A DNA stretch of 45,647 nt from Bryobacterales bacterium (GTDB taxonomy: Bacteria; Acidobacteriota; Terriglobia; Bryobacterales; Bryobacteraceae): assembly GCA_020846745.1 (NCBI GenBank), contig JADLDI010000041.1:1-45647 (forward strand), read 5' to 3'. Below, one piece after another: positions 7,007-16,013 of this stretch. A model generated the notes under the pieces. It made no database searches. It was not told the DNA's origin and saw only the letters and a list, made by a program, of their open reading frames with translations. A program made the position numbers and the translations under genes. Within the stretch, counting starts at the first letter, position 1. Each line of letters opens with the position of its first letter.

Positions 7007-8527
7007 ATGGCTCCTGCCCCGCAAAGGACATTCTCCGCTTTCTTCGCCTATTCTCATCGGGACGAAGACTACCGCAATGAGATGGACCGCGCTCTTGCTG
7101 TGCTTCAACGCACCGGCAGGCTGAAGGTTTGGTACGACCGGCGCATCCTGGGCGGCGAAGACTGGAACGGAGTTATCGAGGATAAGCTGACCTCGTCCGA
7201 CCTGGTTTTTCTCCTGCTCAGTCCCGATTTCTTTTCCTCCGATTACTGCTTCAACAGGGAAATGCGCGAGGCGCTCGTGCGCCAGAATCAGAACCAGACG
7301 CACGTTATCCCGGTGATCGTGCGGCCGGTATCGGGTTGGGACCGCACGGAACTCGGGCGCCTGCAAGTGGTTCCGAAAGACGCCAAGGCGGTAACGGAAT
7401 GGGCCAACCGCGACACCGCATGGCGTGATGTAGCCGAAGCGATTACGCGCCTGCTCGATGCGCTCGAGACAGCGCCGGGGCAAGACGGCGCACAGGCGGC
7501 GGCGCCATCGCCACCCACGCCGGCTCCGCCACCGCCACCCCCGGCCGTCACCGCCGCAGCAACCCAGCAACTCAAAGAAGGCCTGGAACTCCTGCGCGGC
7601 CTGATGAAGGAACCGGCCGTACGGTCTGCGGTCACGGCATTCCGTAAGGACTTTGAGAACTGCCGCGAGCAGGTGGCGCTGATGGCGGATTACAAGGACA
7701 TCCACGACCAGTTGCACCAACTGCAACGCTGCTGTTACGACAGCATCGCGCCGGAAGCGCGCAAGTTTCCGGACGACGAGATCGCGCGCGACACGCTCAC
7801 CAGCTACGGCGGCGATCTCACGGCGATTGCCGCGGAACTGCGCCAAATCGGCCAGCGCCAGTCCGATGCCGCCGCCGAGGCGAAACGGATCGCCGACGAT
7901 TTGGACCGGATCGATAAAGCCTACGACGATGCATTGGCCTCAAACGACGCGGGCAAGCTGAATGCGGTGCTCAGGAATCTGGGGCGGCTGCTGTCGTTGC
8001 GGCCCTCGCGCATCAATACGCGTTTAAACGATACGGCTCGTTCGCTGCCGTTGGGCGAATTGCTGGGCGGCTTAATGGCGATCCAGGGCCGGCTTGTGGC
8101 TTTACAGGCCGCGCTGGAAGATCTGCAGCAGTTCGATCAGGCGGTCACCGGCCTCAAGACCTTGCAGGACGCGCTCGACAAGATCACCGCCAATCACGAC
8201 CAATGGCAGGAAGCCGACGACGAGATGCGCCTTATCGAATCGAACCCCGATCAACTGGACGATGCCTGGCCGTCGGTCGCCTTGAAATTACAGGCGTTGT
8301 GCGTGGGTTCAGACGAGCCCTGGGCCAAATCGATGGCCGATACGGTGACGAAGCTGAACGCTGCCATCGCCGCCGGGGATCCGGCACGGGCCAGGCGCCT
8401 GTTTCAGCTCGTCAGGCGGGGCCAGGCCGACCGTTTCTACCGTGTCGACACGCTGCTCAAGCGCCAGTGTGACGAACTACGCGCGGTCGCCGCACCGCTC
8501 GATTCCGTGCTCAGCCTGATGGAGTAA
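7007..8527 (+). CDS. TIR-domain effector protein
   Basis: 506 residues. The N-terminal TIR domain (about 8-150) has box 1 FSAFFAYSHRDED, the BB-loop region VWYDRRILGGEDW, and LVFLLLSPDFFSSDYC, followed by NREMREAL in which E85 is the likely NADase glutamate. Later VPKDAKAVTEWANRDTAW matches TIR domains paired with STAND proteins. A Pro-rich linker (164-180) leads to a long helical region (185-506) without recognised domains, perhaps the partner-binding part. Bacterial TIR domains commonly degrade NAD+ or make signalling nucleotides during immunity. It is separated from the downstream STAND gene by 3 nt, so the two are surely co-expressed. The effector assignment is inference. Confidence 0.88.
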   Translation: MAPAPQRTFSAFFAYSHRDEDYRNEMDRALAVLQRTGRLKVWYDRRILGGEDWNGVIEDKLTSSDLVFLLLSPDFFSSDYCFNREMREALVRQNQNQTHVIPVIVRPVSGWDRTELGRLQVVPKDAKAVTEWANRDTAWRDVAEAITRLLDALETAPGQDGAQAAAPSPPTPAPPPPPPAVTAAATQQLKEGLELLRGLMKEPAVRSAVTAFRKDFENCREQVALMADYKDIHDQLHQLQRCCYDSIAPEARKFPDDEIARDTLTSYGGDLTAIAAELRQIGQRQSDAAAEAKRIADDLDRIDKAYDDALASNDAGKLNAVLRNLGRLLSLRPSRINTRLNDTARSLPLGELLGGLMAIQGRLVALQAALEDLQQFDQAVTGLKTLQDALDKITANHDQWQEADDEMRLIESNPDQLDDAWPSVALKLQALCVGSDEPWAKSMADTVTKLNAAIAAGDPARARRLFQLVRRGQADRFYRVDTLLKRQCDELRAVAAPLDSVLSLME

Positions 8528-8530
8528 ACC

Positions 8531-11500
8531 GTGGCCGAATCTTTCCCTTCGCTCGAATCTTTACGTGCCGGCCATGCGGACCTGATGCGGCGCTGGCGCG
8601 ACCCAAGCGTCCGCCTGGGCCTGCTGGACGAAGCCGAAGCGTTTATGGCGCGGGGCAAGGCCACCGGCGCCATCCTGTCGGAGGAAGAGGACCGTTGGGC
8701 CGCGCAGTCGATGCTGGACTACTGGTCGACCGTGCTGTTCCGCGAGCATCGCGACGCCGGCGACGCCACGCTTGAGGATTTCGACCCCTCGTTTTCGCCG
8801 GAACTGGACGACTCACAGTGCCCATACGTCGGCTTGGCCTCGTTCGGCGAACGAAGCTCGACGGTGTTTTTCGGACGGGAACGCCTGTCGAGTTCGATCA
8901 TCGAAGCTCTTGGGAAGACGCGGCTGCTGTTCGTATTGGGCGCTTCAGGCAGTGGCAAGTCCTCGGTCGTCCGCGCGGGCGTCTTGCCAAAGCTGAAGGC
9001 AGGCGACGACAAGTGGGTGTTCGTACCCGCGTTCGTTCCCGGATCGCAGCCGCTGCTGAACCTGGCGCGCGCCCTCAAGCCGAAAGACAGCGCGATCGAC
9101 TGGACGCGCGAAGAGGCTGAATCGCTCGAAGGCGATCCACAGCAAATCCTGAAACTGCTGCCTGCCGATCAGCCGGCTATTTTATGCGTGGACCAGTTCG
9201 AAGAGACATTCACGCTCGCGCCAGAAGGCGCGGCGCGCGATGCCTTCCTCGAATGTCTGCGGCTGATCGCGACAGGCGCCGGACCGCGCCACACCGTGAT
9301 TGTCACGATGCGCAGCGACTTTGAAGGTCAACTGCTGCGCGTACCGTCGCTTGCGCCATACTTTGAAGACGCCGTACGTGTGCCGCCGTTGAATGCGGCG
9401 GAGTTGCGCGAGGCGATCGAAAAGCCGGCCGCGCTGATCGGCTTGAAATTCGAAGCCGGACTGGTGGACGAACTCGTATCGCAAATCCTCGGCGAGCCGG
9501 CGGGCCTGCCGCTGCTGCAGTTTACGCTGCTCGAGTTGTGGCAGCGGCGCGACCGCAATCGCGTCACCTGGGCCGACTACCGTTCCCTCGGCGGCGCCCG
9601 CAACGCTCTTGGCTCGTGCGCCGACCGGTTCTACAACGGATTACTGCGCGAAGATCAGCAAACCGTCAAACGCATTCTGCTGCGCATGGTGCGTCCTGGG
9701 CCCGGGCACGAGACGACCAGTTCCCGCGTGCCGAAAGAAAGCCTGTTCGACCTGGAAGCGCGCGACCGTGTGGAACGCGTCCTGTCGCGGCTGGTGGAAG
9801 CGCGGCTGCTGAAGGTATCGCCCGGCGAAACACCGGCTGACGACCAGGTGGAAGTGGCCCACGAGGCGCTGGTCCGCAACTGGCCGACATTGGTCAACTG
9901 GCTGGAGGACGAGCGCCGGAACATCGAAAAACGCCGCTGGCTGACAGATCGTGTGGATCGCTGGCAGCGCCTGAAAGAGGAAACCGAAGGGCTGTTGCGG
10001 GGGACGGACTTAACCGAAGCGCAGCAGTTGGACGCGGCGGACCTGACCGCGAGCGAACGGCGCTACATCGCGCTCAGCGTCCAGGCGGCGCAGGAAGAGG
10101 AGCGCGCCAAGGAGCGCTCGGCGCTTGCTCTGGCAACAACCAACCGGTTGCTGCGTACCGTGGCCGTGGCGCTGGCGGTTTCGTTGTTGCTGGCTATGTA
10201 TCAGTACCGGCGAGCCACGCGCAGCCAGAGCGGCGCGGAAGTGCGGATGCTCACGAGCGTTGCCGAACGCCTGACAAACCTCAACAACTACGAACTGGCC
10301 GCACTGCTGGCGCGCCAGGCGTACTTGCGCGATCGCGACATGGGCGGTCCGGCGGTCCACGAGGTGGATGCGGCCATGCGCAACGTACTCTCGCTACCCT
10401 ACTTTGGCCGCTCCCTTCATGAGCATTCGGGTGCCGATGTGCTGGCGTATTGTCCGGCCGGTTCGTTTCTGGCTGAAGGCGTTGGCAACAATCTGGAAGT
10501 ATCGCTATTTCGCGGGCGGCAGCATCAGAAGCTGTTTGATTCCGTGTCGATCGGCGATATTCGCGCGCTTGCCTTTGATGCCGGCTGCACACGTCTGGCG
10601 GCCGGTACGGCGCAAGGGAATACCTTTATCTGGGACCTGAAGAATGCATCTCAGAACCCGGTGAAGTTGGGCGGCATGCGCGACGCGGTGACATGCCTGG
10701 CTGTCTCAGAGACGGCCGTAGCGGCATGCCAGGAAGACACTTCCGTCCGCTACTGGCGCCGGTTTGAGGGCGAGCCTGCCGTGCTGCCGACGATAAAGGA
10801 CGCGGCCGGAAAAGTCACCGCCCTCGCCTTCGACGCCACGGGCGGGAACCTTGCCGCTGGGCTGTCGGAAGGCTCGATCGCGTTGTGGAGCGACCCTGGC
10901 GGCCGGGCGGCTTTCGAACGGCAGCGCTTGCCCGCCCCCGTGCAGGCGCTGGTATTCGGAGAAGACAAAGATAGCGGGTTGCTGGTGGCCATCTCTTCGC
11001 GCGAAGTGTTCCGGATGCGCATGGCCGGGCCGCCGGCGGTGTTCCGCGGCCCCGTTGAGTCGGTCGGTAAGATTCCGGCCGTGGGGAACAACGTAGGAAA
11101 CAGCGTGGCCGTCAGCGCCGACGGGCTGAAGGTGGCTGTCGGCGATTCCGTGGGCCGCGTCAATCTCTGGATGCTCGATCAGGCCGGCACGGCGCCTGTC
11201 TCATTGCCGGGAGCGGAAGAGTCCGTGATATTCACCATCTTTCACCCGGACGGCCGGTTGTATTCGGGCAGTGCGTCGTTCAGCCTGCGCGAATGGCTGC
11301 CACGGTCTGAGCCGCGGCAGTTGTCGCCCAGAGGCTCGGACCAGGGCGCCGCGTTCAACGTCGGCGGCGAGATTCTCGGGCTGATCGACGGCAATGCGGT
11401 AAGGCTGATGGCCACCGGCCCATGGGACGAGTTGTGGTCCACCGCGGCGCATCCGCAGGCACTGTTTGCCGTGGCCGTTTGCGACCTTCGTGACCGGTTG

Positions 11501-12286
11501 GCCACTACGTCGTTAGACGGGCAGGTTCGCGTGTGGCGCGCGAGCAATCCGCGGGAACCGGCCATGGTGTCGTCGTCACGCCAGAACTCCCCCATATCGA
11601 TGGATGCCAAGGGGCAGTTGATGGCGTTTGTCGGCGCGGACAACAATATCGAAATTTGGGATATCGATTCAAAGCGGCGCAAAGAAGTGCTGGCCGCCAG
11701 TGCCGTCGGAGTGCTTGCGATGCGGCCCGATGGGAAGGGGGTGGCGTGGACCGGTAACGACGGAAAGCAGGTGCAGGTGCGCGACTTTGCCCAGCGCGCT
11801 AACAAGGTCCTGTGGAATTTCGATAACCCCGTGACCGGACTCGCATATTCCGGCGACAGTTCGTTGCTCGCGGCGGCGACAGAGCGGCAAGTGATGCTCG
11901 CGGCAAACGAAAAGCCGTTGGGTGAGATGCCGGGCCTCGAACCCAACCAGAAGATTCAGGGCGTGGTGCTGAGCGCGGACGGCGACAACATTGCGGTATC
12001 GGTGGACAACGTTATGCTCGTCTGGGCGGCACGTAAACCGTCGCAGTTGCCGATCGTGATGCGGGGCCATGGCAGCTACATCCGCGCAATGGCGTTTCGC
12101 CGCCAACCGTCGGTGACGAGTGGATTACTGCTGTCCACCGGCAACGAGCGAACGCTGGTTTGGAGTTCCACCGGGGCACTCGCCGAACAGGTTTGCGCCA
12201 AGACACGCGGGCGCCCGCTGTCGGACAAGGAATGGCTGCGCTGGGTCGGGGCCGGCGTGAGCCAGGGTCCGCAGTGCGAGCAATAA
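8531..12286 (+). CDS. nSTAND1 NTPase with WD40-like sensor propellers
   Basis: 1251 residues. An N-terminal helical adaptor-like domain (about 5-75; FMARGKATGAIL, then WAAQSMLDYW) is followed by CPYVGLASF and an nSTAND1 NTPase. Its motifs are Walker A GASGSGKSS (137-145), Walker B LCVDQFEE (218-225), sensor VTMRSDF (258-264), GLPLL (326-330) and EVAHEALVRNWP (441-452). A coiled segment and one membrane-like helix (about 541-558) precede a C-terminal region of WD40-like repeats (about 600-1251). STAND proteins oligomerise on ligand binding and activate effectors. Here the TIR effector is the adjacent gene. GTG start at 8531, coupled to the TIR stop. The trigger is unknown. Confidence 0.9.
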   Translation: MAESFPSLESLRAGHADLMRRWRDPSVRLGLLDEAEAFMARGKATGAILSEEEDRWAAQSMLDYWSTVLFREHRDAGDATLEDFDPSFSPELDDSQCPYVGLASFGERSSTVFFGRERLSSSIIEALGKTRLLFVLGASGSGKSSVVRAGVLPKLKAGDDKWVFVPAFVPGSQPLLNLARALKPKDSAIDWTREEAESLEGDPQQILKLLPADQPAILCVDQFEETFTLAPEGAARDAFLECLRLIATGAGPRHTVIVTMRSDFEGQLLRVPSLAPYFEDAVRVPPLNAAELREAIEKPAALIGLKFEAGLVDELVSQILGEPAGLPLLQFTLLELWQRRDRNRVTWADYRSLGGARNALGSCADRFYNGLLREDQQTVKRILLRMVRPGPGHETTSSRVPKESLFDLEARDRVERVLSRLVEARLLKVSPGETPADDQVEVAHEALVRNWPTLVNWLEDERRNIEKRRWLTDRVDRWQRLKEETEGLLRGTDLTEAQQLDAADLTASERRYIALSVQAAQEEERAKERSALALATTNRLLRTVAVALAVSLLLAMYQYRRATRSQSGAEVRMLTSVAERLTNLNNYELAALLARQAYLRDRDMGGPAVHEVDAAMRNVLSLPYFGRSLHEHSGADVLAYCPAGSFLAEGVGNNLEVSLFRGRQHQKLFDSVSIGDIRALAFDAGCTRLAAGTAQGNTFIWDLKNASQNPVKLGGMRDAVTCLAVSETAVAACQEDTSVRYWRRFEGEPAVLPTIKDAAGKVTALAFDATGGNLAAGLSEGSIALWSDPGGRAAFERQRLPAPVQALVFGEDKDSGLLVAISSREVFRMRMAGPPAVFRGPVESVGKIPAVGNNVGNSVAVSADGLKVAVGDSVGRVNLWMLDQAGTAPVSLPGAEESVIFTIFHPDGRLYSGSASFSLREWLPRSEPRQLSPRGSDQGAAFNVGGEILGLIDGNAVRLMATGPWDELWSTAAHPQALFAVAVCDLRDRLATTSLDGQVRVWRASNPREPAMVSSSRQNSPISMDAKGQLMAFVGADNNIEIWDIDSKRRKEVLAASAVGVLAMRPDGKGVAWTGNDGKQVQVRDFAQRANKVLWNFDNPVTGLAYSGDSSLLAAATERQVMLAANEKPLGEMPGLEPNQKIQGVVLSADGDNIAVSVDNVMLVWAARKPSQLPIVMRGHGSYIRAMAFRRQPSVTSGLLLSTGNERTLVWSSTGALAEQVCAKTRGRPLSDKEWLRWVGAGVSQGPQCEQ

Positions 12287-12297
12287 ACTCAACGTAA

Positions 12298-13314
12298 CTA
12301 CGCCGAAACCCGCGAACCGTAATTCTTTTCGTAATAGTCGCGATACGCGCCGGACTTGACGCGCGCCACCCAATCGGCGTTGGCGCGGTACCACTCCACC
12401 GTCTCCACCAAGCCCTGTTCGAAGGGGACCTCCGGGCGCCAGCCGGTTTCACGCTCCAGCTTTGCGCTCGATAGCGCGTAGCGGCGGTCGTGCCCCGGAC
12501 GGTCGGCCACGCGCGTCAGCAGCGACTCCGGCTTGCCGGTGATCCGCAGAATCTCCTTTACCACCGTCAGGTTCGGGAGTGAACGGCTGCCGGCGATGTT
12601 ATAGATCTCGCCTTCGCGCCCTTTTTGAAGCACCGAGAAGATGGCCCGGCAGTGATCGTCGACATACAACCAGTCGCGCACCTGCATGCCATCGCCGTAA
12701 ATCGGCAACGGCTTCTCTTCGAGCGCATTGGAAATCATCAACGGGATCAGTTTCTCCGGAAACTGATAAGGGCCGTAGTTATTCGACGCCCGGGTTACCA
12801 CGACCGGCATCTTGTAAGTCGTGTAGTAAGACAGCGCCAGCAGGTCGGAACCAGCCTTCGCGGCGGAGTAGGGGCTTGACGCTTTCAACGGGTATGTTTC
12901 GTCGGCTTCGTGCGGTTCCTCGAGCGACCCGTAAACCTCATCGGTCGACACATGCAGGAAACGCGGCGTCTTGTGCCGCCGCGCGGCTTCGAGCAGCGAA
13001 AATGTCCCGCGCAGGTTGGTTTCAAACACCGGCTCGGGCGACAGAATGCTGCGGTCCACATGCGATTCCGCGGCAAAGTGAATAATCGCGTCGGGCGCGT
13101 AATCGGCTACCAGTTGCGACACGCCGTTCAGATCGGCGATGTCCCCGCGGTGGAACCTGTAGCGTGGATTCCTCGCTACGGGCGCAAGGTTCTCAAGGTT
13201 GCCCGCATAGGTGAGTTTGTCCAAAACCAGGACCGAATGCTCTGTGGCGCCGGCAATTAATCGTACGAATGCCGATCCGATGAAACCGGCCCCACCCGTA
13301 ACCAGAAGCTTCAT
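12298..13314 (-). CDS. rmlB: dTDP-glucose 4,6-dehydratase
   Basis: 338 residues, full length for RmlB. The NAD motif is TGGAGFIGSAF (6-16), then LTYAGNLENL, AAESHVDRSI, the catalytic STDEVYG, and the YxxxK motif as SPYSAAK. NNYGPYQFPEKLIP and the RDWLYVDDH signature are all present. It converts dTDP-glucose to dTDP-4-keto-6-deoxyglucose in the cytoplasm. It is the last gene of rmlA-rmlC-rmlB; its ATG overlaps the rmlC stop by 4 nt (ATGA). Its stop lies 11 nt from the convergent STAND gene stop, with no clear terminator between. Confidence 0.96.
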   Translation of the reverse strand: MKLLVTGGAGFIGSAFVRLIAGATEHSVLVLDKLTYAGNLENLAPVARNPRYRFHRGDIADLNGVSQLVADYAPDAIIHFAAESHVDRSILSPEPVFETNLRGTFSLLEAARRHKTPRFLHVSTDEVYGSLEEPHEADETYPLKASSPYSAAKAGSDLLALSYYTTYKMPVVVTRASNNYGPYQFPEKLIPLMISNALEEKPLPIYGDGMQVRDWLYVDDHCRAIFSVLQKGREGEIYNIAGSRSLPNLTVVKEILRITGKPESLLTRVADRPGHDRRYALSSAKLERETGWRPEVPFEQGLVETVEWYRANADWVARVKSGAYRDYYEKNYGSRVSA

Positions 13315-13823
13315 TTATGCTGAGTTTCCCAATCGTAGTTGATTTGCGGATCGTTATAAGGAATGCGGCCTTCGTCCTGCGGATCGTAGAAACGGTCGGT
13401 CACATACACGAGCATCGCCGGATCGGCGCCTATTACCTTGTAACCGTGGCCGATGCCCGGCGGAATCGATAACTGCCACGGGCGTAACGTACCGATATAG
13501 AGCGTATTGCGCAACCCGAACGTCTTCGACTCCGGCCGTAAGTCGACCAGCGCCACCTGTAACATGCCGCCCACCACGGCCCATAAGTCCGTCTGGTGCT
13601 TGTGGAAGTGGAACGCCTTGATGGCGCCCGGATAAGACATTGCCGCCGATACCTGCGTATTCACCGCCTGTTTGAAGCGCGCGAGTTCCAGGAAATAGCC
13701 ACGGTCGTCCGGATACAGGCTGAGCGTGCCGATGCCGACACCGTCGATCAGGTTCGGCGAATCCTGCGTAAAGATCAGCTTGCCGAGGCCCTTTTCGCAA
13801 TTCGGCAGAGCAATCTCCGTCAT
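13311..13823 (-). CDS. rmlC: dTDP-4-dehydrorhamnose 3,5-epimerase family protein
   Basis: 170 residues of RmlC-type cupin: DDRGYFLELAR, IKAFHFHKHQTDLWAVVGG (His-rich active-site region), RPWQLSIPPGIGHGYKVIG, and the C-terminal YDPQDEGRIPYNDP. It epimerises dTDP-4-keto-6-deoxyglucose at C3 and C5. The KAFHFHKHQ form differs from the LRGLHYQ of enterobacterial RmlC and marks a divergent subfamily. It overlaps rmlA and rmlB by 4 nt each, indicating translational coupling. Confidence 0.93.
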   Translation of the reverse strand: MTEIALPNCEKGLGKLIFTQDSPNLIDGVGIGTLSLYPDDRGYFLELARFKQAVNTQVSAAMSYPGAIKAFHFHKHQTDLWAVVGGMLQVALVDLRPESKTFGLRNTLYIGTLRPWQLSIPPGIGHGYKVIGADPAMLVYVTDRFYDPQDEGRIPYNDPQINYDWETQHK

Positions 13824-14545
13824 TGTTTGGCCTGCGACTGCGCGACAAGATTAGCGGCACGCAGCAGCGACTCAAACGTGCCGGCGTCTGTCCACCAGCC
13901 GGAGAGGTGCGCAAACGTCATCGTACCTTCCCGAATGTAAGCGTTATTAACGTCTGTGATCTCAAGCTCGCCGCGCCGCGATGGCACCAGCGTTCTTACT
14001 TTCTCGAACACCGTTTCGTCGTATAAGTAGATACCGGTTACGGCATAGTTCGACTTAGGCTTGGATGGTTTCTCTTCAATGCCGAGAATGCGTTCGCCTT
14101 CGAGTTCCGCCACGCCGAACCGTTCCGCGTCGTGAACCTCTTTGAGCAGGATCTTGGCGCCTTTCGGCTGTTTGCGGAAGTCTTCAACGGCTTGCCGGAT
14201 TGTGCCTTCGATCAGGTTATCGCCCAGGATTACGCACACACGGTCGCCGTCGGCGAAATGTTCGGCCAGGCTGAGCGCATCCGCGATGCCGCCTTCCCCT
14301 TCCTGATAGGTGTAGTTCAGGTGCTTCAACCCGAATTCCTTGCCGTTCGCCAGTAATCGCAGAAAGTCGCCCGCGTTACGGCCGCCGGTCACAACGAGGA
14401 TTTCTTCAATGCCCGCCGAAACCAGTGTCTCGATGGGATAGAAGATCATCGGCTTGTTATAAATCGGCAACAAGTGCTTGTTGGTGATCTTAGTTAGGGG
14501 ACTGAGCCGTGTACCGAGCCCACCCGCGAGTACGACGCCTTTCAT
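13820..14545 (-). CDS. rmlA: glucose-1-phosphate thymidylyltransferase, short form
   Basis: 241 residues beginning MKGVVLAGGLGTRLSPLT, the nucleotidyltransferase signature. It continues with HLLPIYNKPMIFYPI, VILGDNLIEG, FGVAELEG, VTGIYLYD and WWTDAGTFESLL. It makes dTDP-glucose from dTTP and glucose-1-phosphate. It is about 50 residues shorter than classical RmlA and lacks the C-terminal helical part tied to the allosteric site, so feedback by dTDP-rhamnose may differ. The start at 14545 (AAGGA 7 nt upstream) is chosen over in-frame 14572. No rmlD follows; dTDP-rhamnose completion needs a gene outside this window. Confidence 0.93.
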   Translation of the reverse strand: MKGVVLAGGLGTRLSPLTKITNKHLLPIYNKPMIFYPIETLVSAGIEEILVVTGGRNAGDFLRLLANGKEFGLKHLNYTYQEGEGGIADALSLAEHFADGDRVCVILGDNLIEGTIRQAVEDFRKQPKGAKILLKEVHDAERFGVAELEGERILGIEEKPSKPKSNYAVTGIYLYDETVFEKVRTLVPSRRGELEITDVNNAYIREGTMTFAHLSGWWTDAGTFESLLRAANLVAQSQAKQ

Positions 14546-14575
14546 GACCGGGTCCTTTGAGCCAATCCCCAATGA

Positions 14576-14581
14576 TACACT
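14576..14581 (+). promoter_or_regulatory. TACACT -10-like box ahead of the cupin gene
   Basis: TACACT lies 17 nt before the ATG at 14599. It supports that start over the in-frame ATG at 14572, which would lie within the promoter. No good -35 was found. Confidence 0.35.
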
Positions 14582-14598
14582 ACCCCTTTTGCGGATCT

Positions 14599-14946
14599 AT
14601 GAAGACGCACTGCTGGAACGACATCCCGAAAGAGCAAATGAACCCGGCGTTTGCGCGCCAGGTGATCCACGCCGAGCGCATGACGATCGCCCGCGTCGCC
14701 CTCGCCAAGGGCAGCCTCGTCCCGCGCCATAGCCACATGAACGAGCAGGTGTGCGTGCTCGAACAGGGCAAGCTGAAGTTCATCTCCGATACGGCCGAGT
14801 TCGTCATCTCGGCCGGCGAGTCGATCCAGATTCCGCCCGGCGAACCGCACAGTGTGGAAGCATTGGAAGATAGCGTCGGCTACGACCTGTTTTCACCTCT
14901 TCGCGAAGACTGGCTGCGCGGCGACGACGCCTACTTGCGCCGCTGA
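14599..14946 (+). CDS. single-domain cupin protein
   Basis: 115 residues starting MKTHCWNDIPKEQMNPAFARQ. It is a small cupin with motif 1 as PRHSHMNEQVCVLEQGKLKF (metal-type His and Glu residues) and motif 2 as IPPGEPHSVEAL. Relatives bind a metal and small molecules; the ligand is unknown. Longer in-frame starts at 14557 and 14572 overlap the promoter area of the divergent rmlA gene and are less likely. The 3' end overlaps the convergent FG-GAP gene by 16 nt. Confidence 0.85.
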   Translation: MKTHCWNDIPKEQMNPAFARQVIHAERMTIARVALAKGSLVPRHSHMNEQVCVLEQGKLKFISDTAEFVISAGESIQIPPGEPHSVEALEDSVGYDLFSPLREDWLRGDDAYLRR

Positions 14947-15968
14947 GGTTTCCACAGCAAAGCCGTTCGCGGACCGACTCCGATCAGTGCCGGCCGCACC
15001 TCGCCTTCCACTTTCACGGCCCAGATACCCAACAATCCTTCGGTGACATCGATCTGAGCCGCCTGGTACCGCTTGTCTTCGAGCGCCCAAAACACCAGCA
15101 ACCGGGAATCGTCGCCCGCGTTCTCGCCGAGCACGGCGTCCATCTGCCCATTCCCGTTCAAGTCCGCCACCGTAAGCGCCTCCGGCTTTCGTATGGGAGG
15201 CGTTACATTCAGCGGCGCTTCCGTCCATAGCGGACCCGGTGAAGAAGGCGGCGCAAACCAGGCGACCTTTGCGGGACTCTTCTCCCGCTCCGCCGCCAGC
15301 GCCAACGGAGCCGCATAGGCCACACGCAGCATCGCCGCGCGCGGGCCGTCCCACCACCGGTTAATGGGAAACAGGTACCAGGCGGCGTCGGCTTCAGCCG
15401 GTGATTTCAGCCAATAGTTCCCCACCAGGATGTCGGGCCTGCCATCCTTGTCGACGTCGCCCATTGCCAGCCCGCCTTGTGCCGAAGGCGTATAGATTGA
15501 GTAGAGTTCGCGATAAGGCCACTTCTCGCGGGGCCTGGCCGGAATCTCGTAAAACCGTACCTGCGAATACCGGTGGATCACCAGCACGCCTCGCTTCCCG
15601 AACAAGGTGGCCGGCAGGCAATCCTCGAATTCCGCGTGGGTGTCGATGAGCTGTGATGTGAATGTCGGCGCTTCCAACCACACCATGTTCCCCAACGGCC
15701 CTGTTTCTGACTTTTCCAGCGCGATTACATCCGGCTTGCCGTCTCCATTCACATCGGTGACGCAGCCGCCTGGGCCGATCGGGCGCAGCAGCCCGAATGT
15801 CTGCGTTTTCAGGTCCCGTGTACGAATGACGTGAATCTCTTCGCCCCATGCATATACCTGGTCGCCGGCCAGGAACGCACCCCGCACTGCGTCTCGAAGC
15901 TGCCGCACTTTGGCTTTCTCGAACCCCGACTGCTGTGCGAGCCCCACCGCACAAAATATCGCGGCCAT
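14931..15968 (-). CDS. secreted FG-GAP/VCBS repeat protein
   Basis: About 345 residues. A hydrophobic leader (MAAIFCAVGLAQ) is followed by repeated calcium-binding-like motifs: VTDVNGDGKPDVIALE, GDVDKDGRPDILVG, VADLNGNGQMDAVLGE. These are FG-GAP/VCBS beta-propeller blades of extracellular or periplasmic proteins. The start is uncertain: ATG at 15968 gives a short leader, and ATGs at 16031 or 16043 would overlap the divergent SirB1-type gene. Function unknown; relatives are numerous in secretion-rich acidobacteria and planctomycetes. Confidence 0.75.
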   Translation of the reverse strand: MAAIFCAVGLAQQSGFEKAKVRQLRDAVRGAFLAGDQVYAWGEEIHVIRTRDLKTQTFGLLRPIGPGGCVTDVNGDGKPDVIALEKSETGPLGNMVWLEAPTFTSQLIDTHAEFEDCLPATLFGKRGVLVIHRYSQVRFYEIPARPREKWPYRELYSIYTPSAQGGLAMGDVDKDGRPDILVGNYWLKSPAEADAAWYLFPINRWWDGPRAAMLRVAYAAPLALAAEREKSPAKVAWFAPPSSPGPLWTEAPLNVTPPIRKPEALTVADLNGNGQMDAVLGENAGDDSRLLVFWALEDKRYQAAQIDVTEGLLGIWAVKVEGEVRPALIGVGPRTALLWKPQRRK

Positions 15969-15999
15969 AAACAGAACCGTCAGGCGAGAAAGCGCCTGA

Positions 16000-16005
16000 T
16001 ATGCT
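16000..16005 (+). promoter_or_regulatory. TATGCT -10-like box, leaderless start
   Basis: TATGCT ends 8 nt before the GTG at 16014 and no Shine-Dalgarno sequence intervenes, so the mRNA would begin at or within 1-2 nt of the start codon. The same hexamer stands before the DUF6807 gene (42945-42950, minus strand). Confidence 0.45.
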
Positions 16006-16013
16006 AGTGGCCG

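Noticed and set aside
6605..7846. 413-codon minus-strand ORF
   Set aside because: Runs antisense to both the methyltransferase and TIR genes, crossing their intergenic gap.
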